Positions 27,935-39,435 of a DNA stretch of 64,000 nucleotides are shown here, piece after piece. A program made the position numbers and the translations under genes. The notes under the pieces are model-generated. The model was not told where the DNA came from. It worked only from the letters and a program-made list of their open reading frames with translations, and searched no databases. Source of the DNA: Leptobrachium leishanense. Lineage: Eukaryota; Chordata; Amphibia; Anura; Megophryidae. Each line of letters opens with the position of its first letter. Within the stretch, counting starts at the first letter, position 1. The DNA is taken from contig CM019067.1 in the NCBI GenBank assembly GCA_009667805.1, forward strand, positions 248,655,721-248,719,720. Direction: 5' to 3'.

Positions 27935-29529
27935 ATTATTAATATTCATATTATTTTCTTTTAAAATAAAAATTGACTGAGTCTGTGATCAGTGTTAAAA
28001 TTAGTAGGATGTAGCAAGCTATGTAATAATTTGGATTTATATCTTCATGCTGTCACCAGCATCTGCCCAATTATTTAAGGGCAAGAAAAGGAACTCTGTT
28101 TTTCAATAGAGTATCCCTTTAATTCTACATATCGCGAGAAAACACCTTCATATGCCTGCCATTGGCATGTCGAAGTTATATGTGCCAGGAAAATATGCCC
28201 AAATTGGCACTCTTGCCTCTAATTCTTATGCCCTTAATCCTAACCTTCACTCCCTAACTCTAGGCTTCACTTACCTGGAGGTTCCCTACCTCACTAAAAT
28301 GTTAAACACAACCATACAATAGTTGTGTGCAGCCTCATTATTAGCTAGCTGTACATTGGAAATATAATGCTAAGCACTTATAGCTTGACCACCTTCTACT
28401 CGAATTGTTACCCACCACAAATAATGTCCGCTGAAAAACAGATAAAAATAACACAAACAAAACGGCACAGAACAGCGCAATGTAAATACGGAGCAGTGAA
28501 TGAAATGGAGGTTTTTAAAACATACAAAAAATATTATATAGATATTTTCAGCTCCTGTATTGGATTTTATAACAGTCTTGGTTTTTCCAACACAGAACTT
28601 TATTGAACATAGATAAAATTCAAAATAACATAAAGGAAGCAATGAGTAATAGCAGTACACTCGATACAGTACACTAGATAGAGCTGATCTAGGCTCTTTC
28701 TGGATCAACCCCCAAAAACTCTCTCCCAGGAATGTACTGACAATGGTCAAGGTTCATAATCACAGTATATAGTATATATTCTCCCTTTGAAACCAAGCAC
28801 ATGGGAATCATGTGCAAATCAATCAATGAGGTGAGAAAATCCAAGAGAATGAATATGCACATAAATCAGAGCTGTCTACAGCTCTTGAACAAGCACCTAT
28901 GGGTTTTAAGGAATATTTAAAAAAGAACCTTATTCGCCAGAATACAGCAATCCAAATAAACAAGAGGCAGGAATATTCAGAACTAAAATGAAAAAATGCA
29001 ATAACACATATTTTAAAAAATCCATTATTGACCAAGCCATGTTTCACCCTGTCAGCCTTCCTGAATGTGTGTCAATCCCATATCACTATTTATATAGCCA
29101 AGTAATTTGGAAAATAAAAAAATGCCACGAATCAGAAAAGGCTAGGTACGGAGTGTCCATTAATCATCATATGTATTCCAATCCTCTCCTGTCTCTATGG
29201 GAAGCAGGTGTTTCCCCAGGGCGATGATTTGCCCAATATAAAAAAAGCAAAATAGATGGAGATTAAGGGATCTAAATGAAAGAGGGGTTCCATATTCCAT
29301 TCCACTTGATAATCAGTTCCTAATATCAGGAAGGTGGACAAGTAACTAGTGGCGCAATGCTCCAACTGTACCTATAGAGGAGCCTTCACTGATGTACTGT
29401 ACTAAAATTATGTTATTAAAAAAAGGCATGATGGAAAAAATATTGTTTAAAATGAAATTTGTAAAGCTTCCCTTGCATTTTACATTTGCAGGTATAATAT
29501 TGATGATATATGTAATATGATATACATTT
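27935..29529. other. TMEM108 intron, mostly unclassified
   Basis: Contains a short repeat at about 28040-28122 (cagcatctgcccaattattt) shared with 57395-57477. The remainder has no recognisable gene or bounded element. Confidence 0.5.
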
Positions 29530-29533
29530 TTAA

Positions 29534-29857
29534 CTCCTTCACTACTAAGATCAAGCATACTCAATCATCAAAACATCCGCTGTTGCTCGATATTGGGTAT
29601 ACTTGATGTGGTCTTGTTCTGGAGCAATGCAAAGGAATGTTGTTTATTGCAAACAGAATGGATTTGTAAATAGGCTCCGGAATGTGCCCAGACATTTTAG
29701 CAACGCAGGCACGAAAGCACAAATCCGTTTGTACAGCTTGGAATCTGTATTATTTTTTTTCACATGAAATACACAAGCTGTATTATGGAGATGCAGTAGC
29801 ACATTTTTCTGCCTGACAAATAGTAGTTTTATGGAAACCAACTTGGTAGCAAAGGAG
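29534..29857. mobile_element. 324-bp TTAA MITE
   Basis: Flanked by TTAA (29530-29533 and 29858-29861), with ends CTCCTTCACTACTAAGATC and (inverted) CTCCTTTGCTACC. Same family as 49049-49491. Non-coding. Confidence 0.8.
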
Positions 29858-32050
29858 TTAATTAAACTATCATTGAAACTTTGCTTTTGGAAACTGGATA
29901 GCTATGTTCTAATAATTTAGACTACAATTGATTTATGTTTACCCATGGATCAATTCCTCTTCATCTTAATAAATTGTCCCATAGAGTAAATGAAAAATGT
30001 TCTCATGAGATCTCTAATATTTAACCCCTTAGTGACCGGGCGGTTTTACACAAATCCGTCCTTTAGTGACCGCTGCTGTTTTTACGTTTCTGTGCTGTTT
30101 GTGTTTACGTCAAATTTTCCTCTTATTCGTTTATGCAACCCACACATATTTTACACTGTTTTTCTCGTCATTAAATGGACTTTATAAAGATACCATTTTT
30201 TTCATCATTTCATATAATTTACTATAAAAAACATTGTGAAATATGACAAAAAAATTGAAAAAACACCACTTTTTTGAACTTTGACCCCCAAAATTTCCAA
30301 TGTATCAACAACCGTCAAAAAAATTTAATTCCTCAGTAGTTTCTACATTTAGTTCTGAGTTTAGCAATACCCAATGTTTACATATTTTCTCCTTATCTTA
30401 TGCAACAATAAGTGAAAGTAGCACTTTGCCATTTACAAAGGGTTTACTTTTAAAAGTAGTGATAGTGACATTGTAACACTGATATCTGTCACTAATTCCT
30501 GAATAATCCTCCACATATACATATTTTTTTAAAGTACACAAATCAAGGTATAAAACTTGGGGTATTTTGACTCTTTCCATGCAAACCATTTTACCACAAA
30601 TCTATGCCAAAGTTTGAGAAAAAAAAAAGTTTTGGTGATTTTTTTTTTAATGCAATTTAAGAGTACATGTACTGTGAACTTTAAGGTTTACTGCCAAAAA
30701 GCACCCCAAAATATGTTCAGCAACATCTTCTGAGTAAATTGATACCACCCATGTATAGGTATGTCAGGTCATTTGGGGGCTAATAGGCCTTATTTGGGGG
30801 GTGCGCATTTCAGTTTTCCAACTTGGAATTTTCACATTTCGTCATCATGCACCCATGTCCTATTTGGGACATTTTTGAAGCCGGCCAAAGTAATTTACCC
30901 CCATCAAACCATATATTTTTAGAAAGGGCACACCCTAGGGTACTTCAAAGAGTTGTATTTTCACACTTTCCATTCACTAGCTCTTTGTCAAACTTTCAGG
31001 TAGTCACTTTTTGTGTTATTTTTTCACACACATTGCACTTTAGGCATGAATTGTCAAATCCAGTTATGGGTTACTGCCAAAAAACACCCCAAAATATGTT
31101 CAGCAACATCTTCTGAGTAAAGTGATACCACCCATATATAGATTTGTTCTGTTGTGTTCGGGGTCCTACACCAATCTTTTGACATGTGGTTGTCATTTTT
31201 CTAATTTGACATACAGTATCTTCTTTGCTTATCTTCTTTTTAGGGGCCTTTTTACATACCCCAATTTTATGAACGTGCATATATTTGGTAAGCTAACACC
31301 CCAAAGTATTGTAAATGGAGTGTTTTTATGCCATGGATGCAACCATTTGCTCCAAACAAATTGGATACTGTTTGGTGGTCATTTTTCATTTTCACACCCA
31401 CATCAGTTTTGGACTGTGATTTAGGAGACACTGTTGTCGGTTACTGCATGAAAACTCTCCAGGTTGTTTTCTGCAAGATCTCCTGAGTACACCCATGCCC
31501 CCCATGCATAGGTTTGCCAGGATTTTGGGAAGGTTCAAATACAATTGTTATGACTTTGTCATTGGAGTTGAAATTGAGATTATTTCTTCAGCTAGGCCTA
31601 TCTTTGGTTTTGGGTCTACCGCATACCCCAGTTTGAATTATTGCCAGAAAATTGTTTATATTTGAAATGTTGACACCCCAAGGTATTGCATATGGAGTGC
31701 TTTGATGCCATGGATGCAACGGTTTTAGCCCAAAACATTTGAGAAGGTGTGTGGCGGTAATTTTTCAATTTTCAGATTTTTACGCCCCCACATTAGATTT
31801 GGACTGTGATTTAGGAGACACTGTTGTCGGTTACTGCATGAAAACTCTCCAGGTTGTTTTCTGCAAGGTCTCCTGAGTACACCCATGCCCCCCATGCATA
31901 GGTTTGCCAGGATTTTGGGAAGGTTCAAATACAATTTTTATGACTTTGTCATTGGAGTTGAAATTGAGATTACCGTATTTTTCGCTCCATAAGACGCACT
32001 TTTTTCCCCCCAAAAAGTGGGGGGAAAAGTGGGTGCGTCTTATGGAGCGA

Positions 32051-32313
32051 ATATGGCCCAGCAGCTCGTGGATGTGCCTCCGCTCACCTGTCGCCGCCGC
32101 GTTCGTCTCCCTCTGAGCATGCGTCTGGCGGCAGGAAGCTTGGGCACTCGCCTGGGGAGCCACGTGACCGCGATCTCCCGAGATCGCGGTCACGTGGCTC
32201 CCCCAGGCGAGTGCCCAAGCTTCCTGCCGCCAGACGCATGCTCAGAGGGAGACGAACGCGGCGGCGGCGGCGGCAGGTGAGCGGAGGCACATCCACGAGC
32301 TGCTGGGCCATAT
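32051..32313. repeat. 263-bp palindrome
   Basis: Arms start atatggcccagcagctcgtg and end in its mirror image, meeting at cgcgatctcccgagatcgcg near 32182. They differ mainly by a CGG-run length change (gtcgccgccgcg versus cgcggcggcggcggcggc). The sequence is GC-rich and would extrude as a cruciform or fold as a long RNA hairpin. Confidence 0.9.
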
Positions 32314-32334
32314 CCATATGTGAGCTGGGGCATT

Positions 32335-33735
32335 ATCAATGTGTGAGCTGGCTGGGGCAAATCCATGTGTGAGCTGGCTGGGGCAAATCCATGTGTGAGC
32401 TGGCTGGGGCAAATCCATGTGAGAGCTGATGGGGCAAATCCATGTGAGAGCTGATGGGGCAAATCCATGTGAGAGCTGATGGGGCAAATCCATGTGTGAG
32501 CTGGCTGGGGCAAATCCATGTGTGAGCTGGCTGGGGCAAATCCATGTGAGAGCTGGCTGGGGCAAATCCATGTGAGAGCTGATGGGGCAAATCCATGTGT
32601 GAGCTGGCTGGGGCAAATCCATGTGTGAGCTGGCTGGGGCAAATCCATGTGTGAGCTGGCTGGGGCAAATCCATGTGTGAGCTGGCTGGGGCAAATCCAT
32701 GTGAGAGCTGATGGGGCAAATCCATGTGAGAGCTGATGGGGCAAATCCATGTGAGAGCTGATGGGGCAAATCCATGTGTGAGCTGGCTGGGGCAAATCCA
32801 TGTGTGAGCTGGCTGGGGCAAATCCATGTGAGAGCTGGCTGGGGCAAATCCATGTGTGAGCTGATGGGGCAAATCCATGTGTGAGCTGGCTGGGGCAAAT
32901 CCATGTGAGAGCTGATGGGGCAAATCCATGTGAGAGCTGATGGGGCAAATCCATGTGTGAGCTGGCTGGGGCAAATCCATGTGTGAGCTGGCTGGGGCAA
33001 ATCCATGTGAGCTGGCTGGGGCAAATCCATGTGTGAGCTGGCTGGGGCAAATCCATGTGTGAGCTGATGGGGCAAATCCATGTGTGAGCTGGCTGGGGCA
33101 AATCCATGTGTGAGCTGGCTGGGGCAAATCCATGTGTGAGCTGGCTGGGGCAAATCCATGTGAGAGCTGGCTGGGGCAAATCCATGTGTGAGCTGATGGG
33201 GCAAATCCATGTGAGAGCTGGCTGGGGCAAATCCATGTGAGAGCTGGCTGGGGCAAATCCATGTGTGAGCTGGCTGGGGCAAATCCATGTGTGAGCTGGC
33301 TGGGGCAAATCCATGTGTGAGCTGGCTGGGGCAAATCCATGTGAGAGCTGGCTGGGGCAAATCCATGTGAGAGCTGATGGGGCAAATCCATGTGAGAGCT
33401 GATGGGGCAAATCCATGTGTGAGCTGGCTGGGGCAAATCCATGTGAGAGCTGGCTGGGGCAAATCCATGTGAGAGCTGATGGGGCAAATCCATGTGTGAG
33501 CTGGCTGGGGCAAATCCATGTGAGAGCTGGCTGGGGCAAATCCATGTGAGAGCTGGCTGGGGCAAATCCATGTGAGAGCTGATGGGGCAAATCCATGTGA
33601 GAGCTGATGGGGCAAATCCATGTGAGAGCTGGCTGGGGCAAATCCATGTGTGAGCTGGCTGGGGCAAATCCATGTGTGAGCTGGCTGGGGCAAATCCATG
33701 TGAGAGCTGGCTGGGGCAAATCCATGTGTGAGCTA
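32335..33735. repeat. 26/25-bp minisatellite, about 54 copies
   Basis: Mixed 26-bp units (aaatccatgtgtgagctggc then tggggc) and 25-bp units (aaatccatgtgagagctgat then ggggc). No unit carries a minus-strand stop in any frame, so all three minus frames stay open for about 480-510 codons; these are not genes. One unit near 33005 is shortened. Confidence 0.95.
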
Positions 33736-34318
33736 AGGCATATCCACGAGCTGGGGCAATATCCATTTTTACACTATTTCATTCAGAATATTTATTTTCC
33801 GGTTTTCCTCCTCTAAAAACTAGGTGCGTCTTATGGTCAGGTGCGTCTTATGGAGCGAAAAATACGGTATTTCTTCAGCTAGGCCTATCTTTGGTTTTGG
33901 GTCTACCGCATACCCCAGTTTGAATTATTGCCAGAAAATTGTTTATATTTGTTATGTTGACACCCCAAGGTATTGCATATGGAGTGCTTTGATGCCATGG
34001 ATGCAACGGTTTTAGCCCAAAACATTTGAGAAGGTGTGTGGCGGTAATTTTTCAATTTTTTATTTTTACGCTCACATTAGATTTGGACTGTGATTTAGGA
34101 GACACTGTTGTTGGTTACTGCATGAAAACTCTCCAGGTTGTTTTCTGCAAGGTCTCCTGAGTCCACCCATGCCCCCCATGCATAGGTTTGCCAAGATTTT
34201 GGCAAAATACAGCATCAATTGTAGAACATAAAAATGTAGGAATAAAATGTAAAGGTCTGGTGTAGTAAAAGAAAAAAAAACTAAACTGAACTAACTAACT
34301 AGACTGTAAGAAAAAAAA

Positions 34319-36040
34319 TCACAGATCACGCACAGTGTGATACATCTTGAAACAGTCCCCAAGACACAGACCGGGTTGTCCAGGGCATTCTGGGCAGTAA
34401 AAGATTGTGTCTCTCCTCTGCCCCCTCTTGAAACACACCCTGCATCTTTTTTGGGGTTTCTGTTTGCCCTCAGTAGGCGGGATTTTAAAAATAAAATGTG
34501 TAGCCCCAACTCTGTCCCCCATCACCGCCCGGGGAGCAGGTGCATCCTGGTACAAAAACCCCAAAATGACCTGGAGCTGAAACTGTAAAAAGGACAGCGT
34601 CACTCCGGGGTTTGCCTTTTTGCAGAGCAAAAAGGCATTGTGGGTTGCAATTTGCATCAGGTAAATTGCAACCTTTTTGTACCAGGCCCTTGACTTCCGC
34701 ATAATCTGGTAGGGCTGGAGCAGCTGATCTGCCAGATCAACCCCACCCATATGCCGGTTATAGTCTTTGATGCACACTGGCTTCCTGATGTGCTCAGCTC
34801 TGCCACGTACAGAGACCTCCACAGACCTCTCAGTGTGGATGGTGGATAGAAGGTATACATCCTTCTTGTCTCTGTACTTGACCGCCAACAGCTCCTCTTG
34901 GCGCAGAGCTGAGGTCTCCCCCCTTTTTAACTGGGTGCGGACAAGCTGTGCTGGGAAAACTACGCGGTTCTTGCGAACAGTACCGCATGCTGCTGTATCA
35001 AAACAATACAGCAGCTTGAACAAAGGGACACTCGTATAAAAATTATCAACATACAAGTGGTACCCTTTGTTCATCAGGGGAAAAAGTAGGTCCCACACAA
35101 TCTTGCCACTGGTTCCCATGTGTTATGGGCAACCTGGAGGGTCAAGGCTACTATCCTTTCCCTCGTACACCCGGAAGGCCTGAGTATACCCACTCTCGCT
35201 GTCACAGAGCTTATACCCCTTCACTCCATACCTGGAGCATTTGGAAGGAATATACTGCTTGAATCCCAGCCTTCCCTTGTATTTCATTAGGGATTCATCC
35301 ACGCAGATATTCCTTCCAGGTTCCTTCCAAGCCTCTGCAAACCTGGCGGCGAATTGGGTAATCAGGGGGCGGATTTTATACAGCCTGTCAAACTGGGGAT
35401 GCTCTCTAGGAGGGCACAGGCTGTTGTCACTGAAGTGCATGAAACGCAAAATGTTTTCATACCTTCTACGTGACATTGATTGGGGGTAAATGGGGGTAGA
35501 GCAGATGGGGCTACTGCTCCAGTAGGAGCAAATTGAGGGCTTCTTTATGATGCCCATCAGCATATTAAGTGCCCAGAATTTCAGAAATTCTGGTACATCT
35601 AGCGGGGTCCATTGCTGCCTTGCCAAGTAGGAGTCTGGCTTCGCAGCACAATGCTGATGGGCATACAGATTTGATTGGGAAACAATGTGGCCCAACAAAT
35701 CATCCCCCATAAACACCTGCAAAAACTGTGTGGCGGTAAATCCTGCAACATCAATATTGATGCCAGGATTTGTCGTGAAAGGAGGGATATCTGGCCTCTG
35801 GCGATGAGGCACTACCCACTCCTCAGCTGGAGCTGTGTGTCTCCTGCTGGCAGGTGGTGGCCCAGGATCTGCATCAGAAACATCACTAGGAGATACATCA
35901 GCCAGCGTAGATGATGTATCTAGCGATGTCTCTGAGCACTTAGCGGGGTCAAAATCTGGGTCGGAGTCCGACGCAGATGCCTCCGATTCTGACGCCAGGA
36001 TGGCATATGCCTCCTCGGCGCTGTACACCCTCTCAGACAT
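34319..36040 (-). pseudogene. piggyBac transposase split by one stop codon
   Basis: DDE transposase of the piggyBac family, from ATG at 36040. It has an acidic N-terminal region (EASASDSDPDFD), then the core domain. The three catalytic aspartates are visible in VDESLMKYKGR, VDNFYTS and GGVDLADQ. A C-terminal cysteine cluster (CRVC, CPEC, CLGDC, then H) is the zinc-binding tail expected for the family. The frame is interrupted once, by an in-frame TAA at 35125-35123, between the first and second catalytic motifs; the frame is unchanged on both sides, so a single nonsense change rather than a frameshift separates segments of 305 and about 267 codons. The total of about 573 codons equals a full-length family member. 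Otherwise intact, suggesting recent loss of activity. Confidence 0.95.
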
Positions 36041-36414
36041 TATATATAATAGATTATAAAATTTTATAATTATTATATATATATAAGCGGATTATTGGTT
36101 CTCAAAAGAACCGTTGGGTTTCACAAGAAAATACAAATAAACACCTAAATCTCTCTAAATCCCTCTAAACCTGCCTCAATTGTTCTAAATCTCCCTAAAA
36201 TCTCTCTAAATCTGCCTCAATTTTTCTAATCTCACTAAATCTACCTAAAATCTCTAACCTGTCAAATCTGATCTCTCTATCTCGCTCACCAAAACACAAG
36301 TGAGGAGAGGGAGGGAGAATCACAGAGGTCACAGCCAATATTTACAAAATATTGACCTGACCTGACAAATTAGAAATTTTATTTAGATTTTTTCTAACTT
36401 CTGATTGGATGTTG

Positions 36415-37066
36415 CTAGCCTGCCTCTCTGATGAGGCAGGCTAGGAACATCCCACACAGCCCCAAGATGACCCTGCCCTTAGAAGGGCAGCACCATCTTG
36501 GCTGTTACTTTTATTTTATTTTATGCATTTTTATTTATTTATTTATTTTACTTTTTACACTATTTTTTAGTCTGCTGGGTGCCTTGATCCGTCGAGGCAC
36601 CCAGCAGAGCACCTGATCACTTATGTGATCTTTTTTGTACTGAGTGCCACGATACCTAGTGGCACTCAGTACTTCCTGCCGCTACCGGAAGTGATCGCTC
36701 GGGGGGAGCGATCACGGACGGACCGGCGGCAGGTAACCATATTGCAAGGATGCCTCGATGTCGAGGCATCCCTGCAATATACTCAGAGCAGCTGGAAGTG
36801 ATACCGATCGCTTCCAGCGCTCTGTAGAAGTGCGGGGCACCTTTCCGGTGAAACTGGATGTTGATCGCTCCCGGGGAGCGATCACAAGGGGCCCCGGCAC
36901 TTCTAACCACCATTGCATGGATGCCTGGACTCCCAGGCAGCCTGCAATGGCGTTTGAGCTGCTGGAAGCGATCCGATCGCTTCCAGCGCTCAATAGACCA
37001 CAGGACGTACCATGTACGTCAGCGGGTCTAAAAGAGACGCGCGGCCGTGACGTACATGGTACGTCC
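36415..37066. repeat. Chain of hairpins in the piggyBac right end
   Basis: Successive perfect or near-perfect stem-loops: 36415-36444, 36473-36490, 36571-36608, 36615-36630, 36637-36672, 36691-36715, 36739-36780, 36862-36884, 36910-36950 and a 19-bp stem at 37003-37021 with 37048-37066. Little unpaired sequence lies between several of them. Confidence 0.85.
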
Positions 37067-37085
37067 GAGGTCCTTAAGGGGTTAA

Positions 37086-37576
37086 AGACCTTCACTAATT
37101 TGCACAAGTACAGTTATTTATGTGGAATTTTCCATTACTCAATAAAATATATCAAATGAGATAACCAAGTACTTTTAAATATTTTCTTATCAAGTCTGGA
37201 ATAGAGAGAGAACATTTCAGTCCCATAAAAGTAATACATCTTTGAAAGAAATAACAGATTTTTTTTTACAATAGCGCATTGATATTTTGAATACTTATAA
37301 AAAATACATTTACTGGATATTAAATAACAATTATTAAAATGCTACAGTGTAAAGCATTATATTTCATCTTCCATTCATACATTATTCTGATGTTTCTTTT
37401 ATTTATAATCAAAGGCAGCTCTAATTGGTGTAATCATCACCAGGTCACCACTTAGTGGACATGTCTAAAAATGACGCAATAAAAATGATGACCCTGAATT
37501 TAAAAGATGCTCTAAGTCAGATGTTTCATAATTGAAGCCTATGTAATCTTTTTGGAAGCAATTTTCAGGAGCAATC
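37086..37576. other. TMEM108 intron, nothing recognised
   Basis: AT-rich unclassified intron. Confidence 0.5.
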
Positions 37577-38458
37577 TGTCACGGGGGCACCCAACGTCAG
37601 CCAAGGTGGGCCCTTTATACTGGATATTTAGTCCTTGATGCAGGTTAGCTGCTGGCTGCATGGACACAGACCACAGCACACAGATACTAGACAAGATAAG
37701 TAACAGACCAACTGGAACAGGAATGGCAGGAGAACAATGAGAAAACAGAACAATAAAGGGATCCCTAACTCTAGAATAAGGTCCTTGTATGGTCTTATGT
37801 CTAGGGAATGGGAACCTCACAATAAATACACAGAAACAGGAAGGGTGAGGGTTAAACAGTATACAGTGACACAATATACTCACACACAAGGAAACCCTGA
37901 TCTGGGGCAAGGTCCTTATATGGTCTACTATACTAATGAATACACAGAACAGTGTACAGGACACAGAAATAACAACAGGGATAATAAGAGAATAGAGGAA
38001 TGCAAGAGGGTCTTATCGCCAGGGTAGTGTGTCAGCCATATGCCAGGGATCAAGAGCCAGGAGATTAGGTCAGACAAGCAGAGGTTGATACAGAGATAAG
38101 TGAGATACAAAGCACAGGGAGTATACCAGAGAGTAGTCAGAACCAGGACTAAGCCATATACAGAACAGCAATGAATGCAAACAGAAAATACACAGAAGAA
38201 CCGTCAATACCAGGGCAAGATCATGCACAGATTGCTCCTAAACCTAGCTCGTTCTTCTCATCGGAGAGAAATAACATATTAAAATAAAAGGCTCAAAACA
38301 ATCTCAAACATACCTCAGATCCCATGGTGCAGGCGATGATGTGATCCGCCACTTCCTCTCACCCTATGCATCAGAAGACTGGGAACAAATAGTTCCCATT
38401 GTACTTCCAAGGTTCCTCAGCAGCTCCTGTGTGATCCTGCTTGCGTGAGCTTGTGACA
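37577..38458 (+). repeat. LTR-like repeat, TGTCAC..GTGACA
   Basis: Starts TGTCACGGGGGCACCCAAC and ends ...GCTTGTGACA, with an AATAAA near 37751 and internal echoes (aaggtccttgtatggtcta twice). Part of it (gggtcttatcgccagggtag) is related to the fragment at 41636-41870. No matching 5-bp target duplication is found, so ends and class are tentative. Confidence 0.4.
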
Positions 38459-38909
38459 GGGTCATGCTTGGCCAATGTCATTATTCTGATCTGAGCTGCT
38501 ATTAGAGTGGTTGTAGCGGAAAATATCACGTAACAGAGCCAGTAAGTAAAACTGCTCACGCCAGTTTTTTCCCTTAACGGCTCTCTGTTACTGACAACAT
38601 TGGAATAGGGCCCAGTATTTACTGGCATTGAGGATAATTACACCATGTTCAGAAATTTGTACAGTTATATGCATAATGCTATATAGCTATATCAGAGCCA
38701 TGAAAAAAAGAACTGCTGCTTATGTATCTGCCTCATATATCCCATATTTGTGTAATTAATGAGACCAAATTAAATTATCTGGCCCAGTGGTTTACCTATT
38801 CATGGTGCAAAGAAAGGACAAAGTATTTTTTTAAATAATTTTCATGTGGTTCACTGTATACCAACAATACATTATCATGGAATTTATGTTTTTTTTCCCT
38901 CTGCGTTAG

Positions 38910-39032
<123 letters not shown>

Positions 39033-39435
39033 TGGTCTTCACAATGTGACATGGCCATCACAGTATTTTTGCTTTCGGCGCTCAAGATATAAGCAGTATT
39101 CATCAAAAGTGGCATTTTAGATCCAGGAAAATAACTTCAAGGTCCAGTTTCCAAAGTTCCCATATCAGATATTAGTCAGTAGGCCTCTGAACAGAACGCT
39201 TGGTTTGTTTGATTTCGTTTTATACCCACTACAAAACCATTCAATTCAACTTGCAGATCTGAGTAAATATACATATATTAGAAATATGCTTTGTGTTCTC
39301 CTCTTTTTTTCCCTCCAATGATTACTGATGTTTCAGCTTGTTTTCCTAAACGTTGTCATCTTTTTACAATTGTAGTAAATCTTTACAGGATAAACTGTGG
39401 CTTTATAAATAAAGTTATTTATATGTAAACCATAA
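39033..39435 (+). other. TMEM108: TMEM108 3' UTR
   Basis: Untranslated sequence running to a poly(A) signal. The extent is inferred from the first good AATAAA; longer transcripts using later signals cannot be excluded. Confidence 0.65.
39408..39413 (+). promoter_or_regulatory. TMEM108: Poly(A) signal AATAAA for TMEM108
   Basis: AATAAA 376 bases after the stop, followed by a GT/T-rich stretch (gttatttatatg...tgtgttct) suitable as a downstream element. Confidence 0.65.

Larger units (their letters stand above)
31973..33867. mobile_element. 1.9-kb TA-flanked element nested in piggyBac
   Basis: Ends CCGTATTTTTCGCTCCATAA in perfect inverted agreement, each followed by gacgcac. TA is duplicated at 31971-31972 and 33868-33869. 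The neighbouring piggyBac tandem unit at about 31577-31592 reads gagattatttcttc uninterrupted, which is the empty site and proves the boundaries. Contents are a 263-bp palindrome and a 1.4-kb minisatellite; no transposase. A TA duplication fits Tc1/mariner or ISL2EU-like elements, but the superfamily is not decided. Confidence 0.9.
30025..37081 (-). mobile_element. 7-kb piggyBac transposon with nested insertion
   Basis: Bounded by TTAA (30021-30024 and 37082-37085), with ends CCCCTTAGTGACC and (inverted) CCCCTTAAGGACC. The transposase is on the minus strand in the right half. The left third is non-coding and made of about five diverged 372-392-bp tandem units (anchor cttctgag/tctcctgag at about 30728, 31110, 31482, 31872 and 34160). 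The right subterminal 650 bp is a chain of hairpins. A separate TA-flanked element occupies 31973-33867. Without it the element would be about 5.2 kb. Confidence 0.9.

Noticed and set aside
32190..33766. Three overlapping minus-strand frames of 476-511 codons with HMDLPQPA-type repeats
   Set aside because: All three frames are open because the 25/26-bp minisatellite lacks stops on that strand; length changes shift frame freely, so there is no coding constraint.
37577..38458. Confident solo LTR
   Set aside because: TG..CA-type ends are present but the 5-bp flanks (caatc and gggtc) do not match, so it is kept only as a tentative repeat.
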